Assembly: GCA_016182615.1 (NCBI GenBank)
Contig: JACPGF010000372.1
Location: forward strand, 1-39,537
Direction: 5' to 3'
Origin: Ignavibacteriales bacterium
Lineage (GTDB): Bacteria; Bacteroidota; Ignavibacteria; Ignavibacteriales; Ignavibacteriaceae
DNA: 39,537 bases
Part shown: piece after piece, positions 30,108-38,850 of the stretch
Numbering within the stretch: the stretch's first letter is position 1
Layout: the number at the start of each line of letters is the position of its first letter
The notes under the pieces: model-generated
What the model saw: the letters and a program-made list of their open reading frames with translations, nothing else
Told to the model about the DNA's origin: nothing
The model's database searches: none
Position numbers and translations under genes: made by a program

Positions 30108-31901
30108 TTAATATGTTAATCCATAACCATAAGGGTATAGCGGAAGATAATTCTGCTGCCCGGTATTAACCGGGATATCCGCCATAGCTTTTGGCCACGA
30201 ATGTGAAAGTTTTCCGGAGAAGGGATAATCACCAAAAAGCACATCGGCCACACCCTGCCCTTCGGTACCCGGCAGCCAAGCCGCTACAAATGCATCCGCG
30301 TTGTCTATTTCACTGCTTACTGTCATGGGTCTGCCCGAGATAAGCACCACAACAACAGGAATACCCGCTGACTTTACATTTTGTATAATCAATTTATCCT
30401 CCGCGCTCAGTGAAAGGTCCGTCCTGTCACCACTACCCTCAGCGTACGGCTGCTCACCAACTACCACAATTGCCGCATTATATCCAGCAGCACCTGCGCC
30501 ATTCTGCGAGTATGTTACTTGTGTTGTTGAACTAACGGTGTTTTTAATTCCCTGCAGAATTGTTGTTCCCGGCGTTGCCGTGTATGAAAGCCCTTGCCAG
30601 GAGATACTCCATCCGCCGCATTGCAGACCGATATTATCGGCATGCTTACCGGCAACAAAAAGTTTTGCAATGTTTTTGTTAAGCGGAAGTGTCTGAGCCG
30701 AATTTTTCAAGAGGACAAGCGATTTTCGGACGCATTCCCGCGCAACCGCCTTGTGCGCGGCTGATGCGAATGATGCAAGCAGCGAGCGGTCTGTAAAAGG
30801 TTTTTCAAACAATCCCATTTGCACTTTAACCTTTAATATTCTCCTTACCGCATCATCGATTCTGCTCACGGGAACCTTGCCTTCGGTAACCAGTTGCTTT
30901 AACAATACAATAAAACTTTTGTATGCACCGGGCACCATAACCATGTCAATACCCGCGTTTATGGACGTTTCAATATCGCTTTTGTAATCTCCCGGCAACT
31001 GGTCAATACCGTTCCAATCAGAAACTACTATTCCCGTAAACCCAAGCTCTTTTTTCAACACATCGGTAATCCAGTACTTGCTGCCGTGCATTTTACTGCC
31101 ATTGATGCTGTTATACGAAACCATTATGGAGCCAACATTATTCTTTATAGCATCGATATAGCCGGGCAGATGTTTCGCGCGTATTGCTGCTTCATCGTAT
31201 AAAACATTGCCCTGGTCTTTTCCGCCTGTAGTTGCGCCATCGCCAACATAGTGCTTGGCGCATGCCAGTACCGAAGAATTGCCTGCAAGCGAAGCAGTTT
31301 GAAAACCTTTCACGGCTGCAACTGCAAATATCTTTTGCAACTCGGCTGTTTCTCCGAAACCCTCGTAAGTCCTGCCCCACCGTTCATCCTGCGGAACGGC
31401 GATACACGGTGCAAATGTCCAGTCGATACCTGTCGCTGCTACTTCTTCGGCCGTTATTCTTGCTGCACGTTCAACTAAGTCTGCATCCAATGTGCAGCCT
31501 AACCCGATATTATGCGGAAAAATGGTAGCGCCATAAACATTATTATGCCCGTGAACTGCATCTACTCCATAGATGATGGGTATTTTAAGCCTGCTTTGCA
31601 GTGCCCACTTTTGCAAATCATCATACGCGTCTGCCCAGCCCTGCGCGGTGTTTGTTCCCGGGGGAGAGCCGCCGCCGCTGAGCAAAGAACCTAGTGCATA
31701 GTCTTTTATATCATTTTTACTGGTTAATTGATTGCACTCGGCCTGTGTCATCTGTCCAATTTTTTCTTCTATGGTCATTTGTCCCAGAAGTTTTTCAACC
31801 CGGCTTTCAACCGAATTATTATCTGCAACAGGGTTTGATTTTTCTTTGCATGATGAAACACAGAGGGTGAGAATAATGAGGAACGGAATTGCTAATTTCA
31901 T
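30108..31901 (-). CDS. Lipoprotein GH3 beta-glucosidase (ExoP/ExoI-like)
   Basis: The 597-aa protein has a lipobox ('LTLCVSSC', C18), so it is likely anchored in the inner or outer membrane. It carries the two-domain GH3 structure without the fibronectin-III tail of BglX: 'MTIEEKIGQMTQAE', 'IPIIYGVDAVHGHNNVYGATIFPHNIGLG', 'ERWGRTYEGFGE', 'KHYVGDGATTGGKDQGN' and nucleophile D295 in 'GIVVSDWNGIDQLPG'. The C-terminal domain ends at 'LYPYGYGLTY', as in glucan exo-1,4- and 1,3-beta-glucosidases of the ExoI type. It lies 109 bases after the ROK kinase, a gap that could hold a secondary promoter. Confidence 0.93.
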   Translation of the reverse strand: MKLAIPFLIILTLCVSSCKEKSNPVADNNSVESRVEKLLGQMTIEEKIGQMTQAECNQLTSKNDIKDYALGSLLSGGGSPPGTNTAQGWADAYDDLQKWALQSRLKIPIIYGVDAVHGHNNVYGATIFPHNIGLGCTLDADLVERAARITAEEVAATGIDWTFAPCIAVPQDERWGRTYEGFGETAELQKIFAVAAVKGFQTASLAGNSSVLACAKHYVGDGATTGGKDQGNVLYDEAAIRAKHLPGYIDAIKNNVGSIMVSYNSINGSKMHGSKYWITDVLKKELGFTGIVVSDWNGIDQLPGDYKSDIETSINAGIDMVMVPGAYKSFIVLLKQLVTEGKVPVSRIDDAVRRILKVKVQMGLFEKPFTDRSLLASFASAAHKAVARECVRKSLVLLKNSAQTLPLNKNIAKLFVAGKHADNIGLQCGGWSISWQGLSYTATPGTTILQGIKNTVSSTTQVTYSQNGAGAAGYNAAIVVVGEQPYAEGSGDRTDLSLSAEDKLIIQNVKSAGIPVVVVLISGRPMTVSSEIDNADAFVAAWLPGTEGQGVADVLFGDYPFSGKLSHSWPKAMADIPVNTGQQNYLPLYPYGYGLTY

Positions 31902-32010
31902 AGGATAACAGTAGTTTCAAATAAAGTAATAAACGTACACGTAACAAATTTGAGGTATATACTGTATTTGATAAACAACAAAAGACAGCATACACCTCGT
32001 AAAAAGGATA

Positions 32011-32982
32011 TCAGTTTTTGGCAGCGGCTAAGTCGTTCCACATGAGTGCCGCGGCACCCAGAACCGCCGTGTTGCCATTGGTTAATGCAGATGGCAGCAG
32101 CCTTGTTTTTCCGGCAAAAATATTAAGCATATTGCTTTCCATTGCCTCCTGCGCCGGTTTAAAGAGCAAATCACCAGAAGCCGCCAGCCCGCCGAAAAGA
32201 ATAATCGCCTCGGGTGACAAATAAGCTACGGAATTGGCCAGCGTTTCACCAAGGATTTCTCCGGTAAATTCAAAAGCTTTTAAGGCTATTGCATCATCTT
32301 GCATTGCTGCATCATAAATATCTTTAGCTGTTAACTGGTTAAACGGAATATCCCGCAGCAGGCTTGCATCATTATCATCACATAATAGCTCAAACACGGT
32401 ACGCCTGATACCCGATGCCGACGCATAAGCCTCGAGGCAGCCATTACGGCCGCAGCCGCATTCCCTGCCGCCCGGCACTACTATCACGTGGCCGATTTCC
32501 CCGGCAAATCCATCATGGCCGTAAACCACTGAACCATTAACAACAATACCGCTGCCAAGCCCGGTACCAAGTGTAATAACAATAAAATTTTTCATGCCGC
32601 GGGCGGCACCGAACTGCATCTCGCCAATTGCCGCTGCATTTGCATCATTAGTAATCGCGGCTGGCAGATTCCTGTAACCGCGGACAATGTTAATAACATC
32701 AACAATGCCCCAATTTAAATTGGGCGGTTGTTCTACGGTTCCTTTATAATAGTTGGCGTTCGGTGCTCCTATACCTATGCCAACCAATTGTAAACCGTCA
32801 CCTGCTTGTAATTCCATCTCTGTTACTTTGGCAAACAACCGCTCGAATAATCTTTCAGCAGGCTCCTGTGCATTTGTGGTTATTGAACCTTCTAATACAC
32901 ATTTCCCGTCTTTGTCAACAAAACCAAACTCGGTATTGGTACCACCGATATCAATACCTAATACAACATCTACGCGTTCCAT
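32011..32982 (-). CDS. ROK-family sugar kinase (glucokinase-like)
   Basis: ROK kinases phosphorylate glucose, mannose or related sugars using ATP. The 323-aa protein has the phosphate-1 motif 'GIDIGGTNTEFGFVD' (about 9-23), 'AAITNDANAAAIGE' with catalytic D113, the phosphate-2 region 'LGTGLGSGIVVNG', 'GEIGHVIV' (H165) and the zinc-binding signature 'ECGCGRNGCLEAYAS' (C175, C177, C182). There is no N-terminal DNA-binding domain, so it is a kinase rather than a ROK repressor. It starts nine bases after the transporter gene and ends in front of the GH3 pair. This fits phosphorylation of glucose released by the glycosidases. Confidence 0.93.
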   Translation of the reverse strand: MERVDVVLGIDIGGTNTEFGFVDKDGKCVLEGSITTNAQEPAERLFERLFAKVTEMELQAGDGLQLVGIGIGAPNANYYKGTVEQPPNLNWGIVDVINIVRGYRNLPAAITNDANAAAIGEMQFGAARGMKNFIVITLGTGLGSGIVVNGSVVYGHDGFAGEIGHVIVVPGGRECGCGRNGCLEAYASASGIRRTVFELLCDDNDASLLRDIPFNQLTAKDIYDAAMQDDAIALKAFEFTGEILGETLANSVAYLSPEAIILFGGLAASGDLLFKPAQEAMESNMLNIFAGKTRLLPSALTNGNTAVLGAAALMWNDLAAAKN

Positions 32983-32991
32983 TAATCTTCC

Positions 32992-34243
32992 TTATGCAGC
33001 TTTGGCTTTTATAACATGTCCTTTAATACCAAAGTATGCTATATACAGGTAACAGAGAACCGGAAGAATAAAAGCATGATGAATACCGATAGTATCGGCA
33101 AAATAACCCTGAATAACCGGAAGAATTGCTCCACCGACAATTGCCATGCAAAGTATGCCTGAACCCTGTCCCGTGTGCTTTCCTAAGCCTTCAATCGAAA
33201 GTGTAAAAATGGTTGGAAACATGATGCTGTTAAATAACCCGACGATGAGAACCGACCACATTGCTACCGGACCGGTTGTTAACATGGTAATAACCACCAG
33301 CGCGGCTGCGGCAAATGCATTAAACCCAAGCACGGTGCCCGGTTTAATATACCGTTGCACTACTGAACCGATGAACCGGCCTACCATAGCACCGCCCCAG
33401 TAGAACGAAACAAACTTACCGGCATCAACTTCTTTCAAGCCAGCTATGTATGGCTGCCCGAGATAGTTAACCAGGAAACTTCCTATTGAAACTTCAGCAC
33501 CGACATACACGAAAATACCGATAGCACCAAGTACCAGATGCTTGTAGCCCCATGCACTGCTGTGCCTGTCATCTATTGAATTGTTTTCAGTAGTTTCATT
33601 TCCCTCGGCAACTCCGCCATCTATTTTTGGTAATTTAATAAAAGCAAAAATTGCTGCAATTATGAAGAGGACAGCAGCCAAACCAAGGTATGGGGTCTGT
33701 ACTGCTGCCGCTTCTGTTGCTTTATAAAGGTCAACATCAACCGGGGTCATCGCTTTAAGTTCATCTGCCGTTTTAACAGCAAGCGAAAGGATAAATAACG
33801 AGCCGAGATACGGGGCAATAGTGGTACCTAAGGAGTTAAACGCCTGAGTCATATTCAAGCGGCTTGAAGCCAAATCGGGCTTGCCAAGAATTGCTACATA
33901 AGGATTAGCGGCAACCTGTAATAGGGTTATGCCCGAAGCCAGAATAAAGAATGCAAACAAAAACAACGGATACGAGCGAAGCCCGGCTGCAGGGTAGAAC
34001 AACAGCGTCCCTAAACCTGCAACAACCAATCCCACAACAATTCCTTTTTGATATCCTATTTTCTCTACTATTTTACCCGACGGAAGGGAAATAACAAAAT
34101 ACGCGAAAAAGAAACAGAACTGTATCAGCATCGCCTGTGTATAAAAAGAGGGATGTTAAAACGGTAAGGGCAAAGGAATAATTTTTTCCGTTTGCCTGAT
34201 TAGAATTCAGGGAAGGAGTTGAAACTGTCGGTCCCGAAGCCAT
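32992..34243 (-). pseudogene. FucP/GluP-type sugar:proton symporter, frame broken by a deletion in the first helix
   Basis: The intact 3' frame (32992-34131, 379 aa) is a major-facilitator sugar transporter of the FucP/glucose-galactose type: '[30 protein letters not shown]', then ten or so membrane helices, '[26 protein letters not shown]' and a final helix. Upstream, starting at ATG 34243 after GGAG, another frame encodes the normal N-terminus (MASGPTVSTPSLNSNQ, then '[13 protein letters not shown]'). Family members continue there with about 24 residues of the first helix and loop (W-G-F..L-N-D-I-L-I-P-H-L) before 'YTQAMLIQF'. Here that part is missing, and the frame shifts at about 34134-34147. 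Either a real pseudogene or an assembly error. The ROK kinase follows nine bases later. Confidence 0.8.
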
Positions 34244-34623
34244 TGAAATCTCCAAAAAACGTTAACTTAATGCCGGATAGTATCCTTCCGGGTTACTTAA
34301 AAACAGCTTCACAGAAAAATGCTGTTATACTATACAAAATATAATTAATGATGATTTTACGAGTCTGAAATCAGTGAGAAATTAGCAAAAGTTGTGCCTT
34401 AAGAAAAAGCAGGTTGCTCCGGTAGAATATTTGTGCATTTGCGGTAAAAAAAGGGCATTTTTCGCATATATAACAATAAGCCGCAATAGCAGCTGAAAAC
34501 TTGTAAATTACTGTAGAATAAGGGTTTTCTGCTCCCTCTTACCCGAAACTATGGAGCGCTTGCCCAAGGAATTCAGAGGTTGCCCTCTCAAGTAATCGGA
34601 CTTTTTTATACACAACTAGTTTG

Positions 34624-34698
34624 CCGGGTGCAGTGCATGCAAAATGCATTGTAAAGCAGAAAGCTTGTAACCTATTATATTATAACAAGTTAACCCGG
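34624..34698. other. Possible multi-stem structured element
   Basis: CCGGGT (34624-34629) pairs with ACCCGG (34693-34698), enclosing two smaller stems: TGCAT / ATGCA, and CTTGT / ACAAG. The length is tRNA-like (75 bases), but no T-loop or anticodon pattern is present. It could be a chance arrangement. Confidence 0.2.
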
Positions 34699-35232
34699 AA
34701 CAACCTTAAATTGCCCGATTGCCTTCATCGCTTCAATTGCCACGCCTTACCCTTTACACAATCCCTCTCCTTTCTTTTGATGCATTATCCTCAAAAGCCG
34801 CGAAAAACCTGTTAAATAAGCACATACAGGGCAACTTTTCCGGTAAATATTGTTTATTATATTAATAACGCGATTTATCAATTTGATAAATGAATTTATT
34901 ATATAGTATCAGTTAATAAACCCTCTATACCGATCATCTAATTCCAAAATTCACTCCCGGAATTATAAGGAAATTGCTGTTTTGTTCATATTAAACGACG
35001 GGCAGTTTCAACTTTGCAGCTTCATTTTAGGATGGCATGTTAGTTGGTGACACGGCAATTTATCCGGTGAAGGGTTGCTTATGTACAGAGCAGCACTTTA
35101 CCAATCTCTGTTTTCTCCATCACTGTTTATAAGTAACATTAAATTATTCAGGTTTGTTGATATACCAATTACAAGGATAATTATCTCTTACTGCCAACAG
35201 GTGCGGCTGGCTTTAAAACAAAGGGGAACGTA

Positions 35233-35285
35233 GTGTACACCCCGGTGCATATATTGCAATAGCACCGGGGATTATTTATGTACAC
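35233..35285. repeat. Nested palindrome with CCCCGGTGC core
   Basis: GTGTACA (35233-35239) and TGTACAC (35279-35285) flank a nine-base-pair perfect stem, CCCCGGTGC (35240-35248) with GCACCGGGG (35262-35270). The stem is followed on the plus strand by ATTATTTAT. It could end transcription of the minus-strand gene at 35415 or act as a protein-binding palindrome. Confidence 0.6.
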
Positions 35286-35414
35286 TCGCATAAAAAGATC
35301 ATAATCGAACTGCAAAACTTCAGCAAACTAATTACAAACTTTACACTGAAACGCAATTTGCACGATTGAGAAATCAAGAGTTCAAGTAGCTATATCATAA
35401 TGCAAAATTCATAA

Positions 35415-36728
35415 CTACTTAACGGTCAAATCTTCTTTTGTTGGTGCACCAAAGCCAAAGTTAACCGATAGCATGGACAGCAACGTGCTGTTTGGGTTTA
35501 CCGCCGGTTTGAAAAGATTGCCAAGATTGTAACTCAAAGTAATCTGATCATCAAGGTGGTAACTGAACGTACCGGAGTATTGAATGTCTGAACTGGTCTC
35601 TTTTGTGTATAGTTTGCGTCCCAAGGCATCAACCCCGGCAGCTATTTCGGTATTGCTGCTTCTGCCAACAATTTCAAATTGGAGGGAAAACTTTTTAAAA
35701 TCCAATTGCCCGCCAACTCCATAATCGATATTATTATCATAGAACTTTGCCGTTGGAAAATATTTTTGGTAATAGTCGGTATTGTATTGCTCATACCGTA
35801 ATACACCAAGTATTTTCACGATACTCCAGTCATCTGCAAAACGGTAAGTTGGGGTTATCCACAGCGCTTGATGGGGAGATACCGAGAACTCAAAATTGTT
35901 TGTCGGGAAGTTGACCATTGCCGCGAAACCCAAATCGAAACTTAACCCGTGCCGCTCCTTGATATAGGACTTGAACTCCTTAAATATAGCTTCTAGCTCC
36001 AGTTGTTCAAATACAATGTTATTTAATTTGTTCAAACTTGCATCACTTAAGTCCGGGAGGTCAGAAATTTGTAGCACTATTTTATTTATGATCTCGGCTT
36101 TCCTTTTATCACTTAATCCATTAATGTCACAATATTTTCCCATTGTTTCGGTTATCCTTGGTGTGAGCATTATTCCAAGTTCTACCGGGTTTTTTACTAC
36201 CTGGCCATCGCGCATTTTAGTTGCAGCTGTAATAATTTTTAACGCAGGCGAAGCACTATTTTCAAAGTCCTTCTTGAATTTTTCTACCTTCGCCTCATCA
36301 GATTCACTTCCCATATAAAAATTCACCCGGTAGCCAAAACCAATGCTGTTGGTCTTAGTGCTATCTTCAAAAACGAAATTTTTTGTTGATGCAATTGAGA
36401 ATGAAGAATTGCGGACTATCTGGTCTTTGAAAAATTTCTTAGGAAGCATGTAATCGGAAAAGGACAGCTTCGGTTTTGTAGCCCAATATGGGGAGAACTC
36501 CAATGCATAATTGTCGGGTACCGTTATACCACCCGAACTATTCATAAAATTCGAGTACAACGAAGCTTCTAAAGCCTGAAATGTTTTTGGAGCCAATATA
36601 GAGTTTGGCTGCAAACCTATAATCCAAGCTGCAGGAGCCGTCGGGGTATTCAAATCGTTAAGTGTTTGCTGCGGAATTATTATACCCGAAAGAAGAAGTA
36701 CTATCGGTAGCATCATTAGTTTTTTCAT
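35415..36728 (-). CDS. Exported beta-rich protein of unknown function, second gene of a pair
   Basis: Not recognised. The 437-aa protein has a signal peptide (about 1-19, 'LMMLPIVLLLSGIIIPQQ'). N-terminal strands ('NYALEFSPYWATKPKLSFSDYM', 'SIGFGYRVNFYMGS') are followed by a mostly helical insert (about 150-265, 'IINKIVLQISDLPDLSDASLNKLNNIVFEQLELEAIFKEFKSYIKERHG'). A set of strands with terminal aromatic residues follows ('SFDLGFAAMVNFPTNNFEFSVSPHQALWITPTYRF', 'SLQFEIVGRSS', 'QITLSYNLGNLF'). This suggests an outer-membrane barrel carrying a periplasmic insert. An AAAGGAGG ribosome-binding site overlaps the end of the upstream 116-aa gene. The overall plan resembles the pair at 16718-19530, although no sequence identity was established. 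Confidence 0.7.
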   Translation of the reverse strand: MKKLMMLPIVLLLSGIIIPQQTLNDLNTPTAPAAWIIGLQPNSILAPKTFQALEASLYSNFMNSSGGITVPDNYALEFSPYWATKPKLSFSDYMLPKKFFKDQIVRNSSFSIASTKNFVFEDSTKTNSIGFGYRVNFYMGSESDEAKVEKFKKDFENSASPALKIITAATKMRDGQVVKNPVELGIMLTPRITETMGKYCDINGLSDKRKAEIINKIVLQISDLPDLSDASLNKLNNIVFEQLELEAIFKEFKSYIKERHGLSFDLGFAAMVNFPTNNFEFSVSPHQALWITPTYRFADDWSIVKILGVLRYEQYNTDYYQKYFPTAKFYDNNIDYGVGGQLDFKKFSLQFEIVGRSSNTEIAAGVDALGRKLYTKETSSDIQYSGTFSYHLDDQITLSYNLGNLFKPAVNPNSTLLSMLSVNFGFGAPTKEDLTVK

Positions 36729-36743
36729 TGTATGTCCTCCTTT

Positions 36744-37094
36744 TCATTTGGGGAATTTAATTGTTAACATTACTATGGGATGCTCCTCCTCAGATTTCGG
36801 GTTTTGATGTACCTGAATTGTCTGCCCGTTAATTTCGTATTTAATTCCTAGACTGTCTATCTGTGGTGTTAAATTTCCCAACACACTCGCTATCACTGTT
36901 GAGTCGTCCCGCAGATCTTTCCCTTTTCCTAACGATACCGTTCCGCCATCGGGTAGTTCCGGATCATTAATACTGGGAACATCTGCCACAGTGTGACCGA
37001 ATGTTCCGCCGGTTGTAAAGCTAACTGTAAGCAACACCTCTGTTTCGTCTGAAACAGGAAATGAAAGATTTTTATAACGATACGTTTTTGGCAT
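36744..37094 (-). CDS. Small beta-rich protein of unknown function
   Basis: Not recognised. The 116-aa product has no signal peptide, lipobox or membrane helix, and alternating strand and loop patterns suggest a beta sandwich ('TEVLLTVSFTTGG', 'SLGKGKDLRDDSTVIASVLGNL', 'LGIKYEINGQTIQVHQNP', 'HPIVMLTIKFPK'). An AAGAAAGG sequence precedes the start. It ends 15 bases before the exported protein gene, and that gene's ribosome-binding site sits at this boundary, so the two are almost certainly one operon. A partner or cargo role is possible but not shown. Confidence 0.65.
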   Translation of the reverse strand: MPKTYRYKNLSFPVSDETEVLLTVSFTTGGTFGHTVADVPSINDPELPDGGTVSLGKGKDLRDDSTVIASVLGNLTPQIDSLGIKYEINGQTIQVHQNPKSEEEHPIVMLTIKFPK

Positions 37095-38026
37095 AAATTT
37101 GCCTTTCTTGTTATGTGAATAAATATATTGAAGGGGAAAAATTCTCTTTCTTCAGCCGATTCATCGCAGCACCCTTTGGGGACAGCGTGCATTTTTACAT
37201 GCGTGCCGACCAAGAGTTTGTTGCATTGCTTTTTACAGCAAGATATTTCTGGCAATATATTTACTATGACACTTTAATTTAGCCAATCCGCTCCTCGTCA
37301 TGATTCCCGCCATAGTAATCAATTTTGCAATTCCCGTTGTGTACTACCTGTTCCCGGTAAACAGTAAACCGTTCCGGGTACTTGAATCTCCTTTTTTATG
37401 TATATAGTTTAAGATGCCCAATAATTTCCCGGGTTTGAAAAACAGGGATTGAGTTTGTACTGAGTTAAAGATAAAAATCGATTTGATTGATGAGAGGATA
37501 TTGACGTGAAAATAAAAACATACAATTCCAATAGTTTCCATGGGGTATGGAAACCAACAGAAAGAAGACAGGATATCGTGGCGCACCCTGCTTCTGTTCG
37601 GCATCGCTATGCCGTGCTTAGAAAAATTGTCCCACATTTATCCTCCCAGATAATTGCAGCAAGAACTGTTTTAAAAATTCCCGGTTCTTATTGTAAGTAA
37701 GAACTTTTCGAAATTAAATAGATTTTTATTTAATGTCAAATGAAATTTTGAGTCACACCTCAAATGACTGTTTTAAGTATAATTATTCTTTCGATAATTT
37801 TGGGCAATTCTACTTTCAAATTAGGTTCAACGAATAACCGCTTTGTGAGCGGCAGATATAATGTATTAAATATTTATAAGGTCATTACAAATCGCCTCGG
37901 CAAATCAGTTTATAACAAAAACATTGTCGTCAGAATAAGCTTCAACATTTCCCAAGCTTGCCATTGGCTGTCAACAATCTCTACCTTTGCATGGATGCAG
38001 TGCAAGGCTTGCAGTCCGGGTCACTC
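37095..38026. other. Gene-poor intergenic region with a hairpin cluster
   Basis: Open frames here (37344-37637 minus, 37764-38063 plus) have no ribosome-binding site or family resemblance, and the second runs antisense into the neighbouring lipoprotein gene. The notable content is the five-hairpin group at 37534-37764. No terminator or promoter could be assigned with confidence. Confidence 0.6.
37534..37764. other. Cluster of five short perfect hairpins
   Basis: Perfect stems occur at 37534-37554 (GTTTCCAT / ATGGAAAC, 8 bp), 37599-37614 (CGGCAT / ATGCCG, 6 bp), 37684-37704 (GTTCTTA / TAAGAAC, 7 bp), 37713-37734 (ATTAAATA / TATTTAAT, 8 bp) and 37747-37764 (TTTGAG / CTCAAA, 6 bp). No coding frame explains them. 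The cluster could be a structured RNA or repeat debris. Confidence 0.45.
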
Positions 38027-38818
38027 TTACAAATGGAATGGAGCCGCTTTCCACTCCTCCTGAAAACTGAAACGCGTAATTATCTTAACAAATGAATTTT
38101 CGTAATTGTAATCAAACTTAGAGAAAGGCAGCAAAACTATTTTCGGTTCAGCGCTCATTTTGGCAATACCTACTGTAAACAGTGCAATATGTTTTACCGA
38201 GTCATACTGCGCAGTTTTATAAGTAAAATTCATAGTTGTAGGACAAAACCGGTCATAATTAATCTCAAGAGCAGGTTTCAAATATAATTTAAATCGTAAT
38301 GTATCAATGCGGTAATTCTCTTTCCACATCAACAGTCCTCCTCTTGACACCGCAATAGTATCAACAGTACCAACTAACTTGTATGGTTCAAAGATAACGC
38401 TGTCAATAGAGGAATAATGAATGAGGTCTTCATAAAAAGCCTCAGTAATTGTCGAATCTCCTTTCTTAAAAAATCCGGTCACTCCCCAATACTCATCAGC
38501 AACTGGTAAACCGGAATTAGCATAGGCTGAATTAAACACACCTTTGGTGACTAGATTTATTGTATCAGCCGGTGAAGTTTCACGAAGCGAAAATGAGACT
38601 AATGGATTTGAATTTGTCAGGGTGATACGTGCAGACAATAGACTGACAATTTTTCCTCGGTCAAAAGCATAATCAAGAATTGCGTTGTCAACAATTATTG
38701 AAGTCTTTTTGGTCGGCTCCACGAAGGGGTTTGCTACAACAGGGTTTTCTGAATTCTTTTTGCAGCCTGTTAAAATAAACACGATGATTATCAAGAGCAA
38801 ACAGATGTTATTTTTCAT
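38027..38818 (-). CDS. Lipoprotein of unknown function
   Basis: Not recognised. The 263-aa protein has a clear lipobox ('IIIVFILTGC', C19), followed by 'KKNSENPVVANPF', a linker typical of exported lipoproteins. The mature part is beta-rich with no known motif ('ILDYAFDRGKIVSLLSARITLTNSNPLVSFSLRET', 'YRIDTLRFKLYLKPALEINYDRFCPTTMNFTYKTAQY'). It lies 32 bases downstream of the three-helix membrane protein gene and is probably cotranscribed. No enzyme residues can be proposed. Confidence 0.75.
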   Translation of the reverse strand: MKNNICLLLIIIVFILTGCKKNSENPVVANPFVEPTKKTSIIVDNAILDYAFDRGKIVSLLSARITLTNSNPLVSFSLRETSPADTINLVTKGVFNSAYANSGLPVADEYWGVTGFFKKGDSTITEAFYEDLIHYSSIDSVIFEPYKLVGTVDTIAVSRGGLLMWKENYRIDTLRFKLYLKPALEINYDRFCPTTMNFTYKTAQYDSVKHIALFTVGIAKMSAEPKIVLLPFSKFDYNYENSFVKIITRFSFQEEWKAAPFHL

Positions 38819-38850
38819 AATTTTTCCAACAATATTTCTTTAAAAGTAAA

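Larger units (their letters stand above)
34244..35414. other. Gene-poor 1.17-kb intergenic region with palindromes
   Basis: No convincing gene. A 64-codon open frame at 34621-34815 has no ribosome-binding site or family resemblance. Structured parts are a possible multi-stem element at 34624-34698, a small hairpin near 34576-34589 (AGAGG / CCTCT) and the nested palindrome at 35233-35285. The 60 bases before 34243 contain GGAG and presumably the transporter promoter. Confidence 0.6.

Noticed and set aside
34520-34700. tRNA, SRP RNA, RNase P RNA or 6S RNA in the gene-poor region
   Set aside because: No T-loop consensus, anticodon arm or other hallmark sequence of these RNAs was found on either strand.
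34621-34815. 64-codon plus-strand open frame
   Set aside because: No ribosome-binding site, unusual composition and no family resemblance; it overlaps the possible stem structure.
36929-37255. 108-codon minus-strand open frame overlapping the 116-aa gene
   Set aside because: Different frame of a better-supported gene; cysteine- and phenylalanine-rich nonsense composition.
37344-37637. 97-codon minus-strand open frame
   Set aside because: No ribosome-binding site and no protein-like pattern; it overlaps palindromic non-coding sequence.
37764-38063. 99-codon plus-strand open frame
   Set aside because: It runs antisense into the lipoprotein gene at 38027, has no ribosome-binding site, and its hydrophobic start is AT-rich low complexity rather than a signal peptide.
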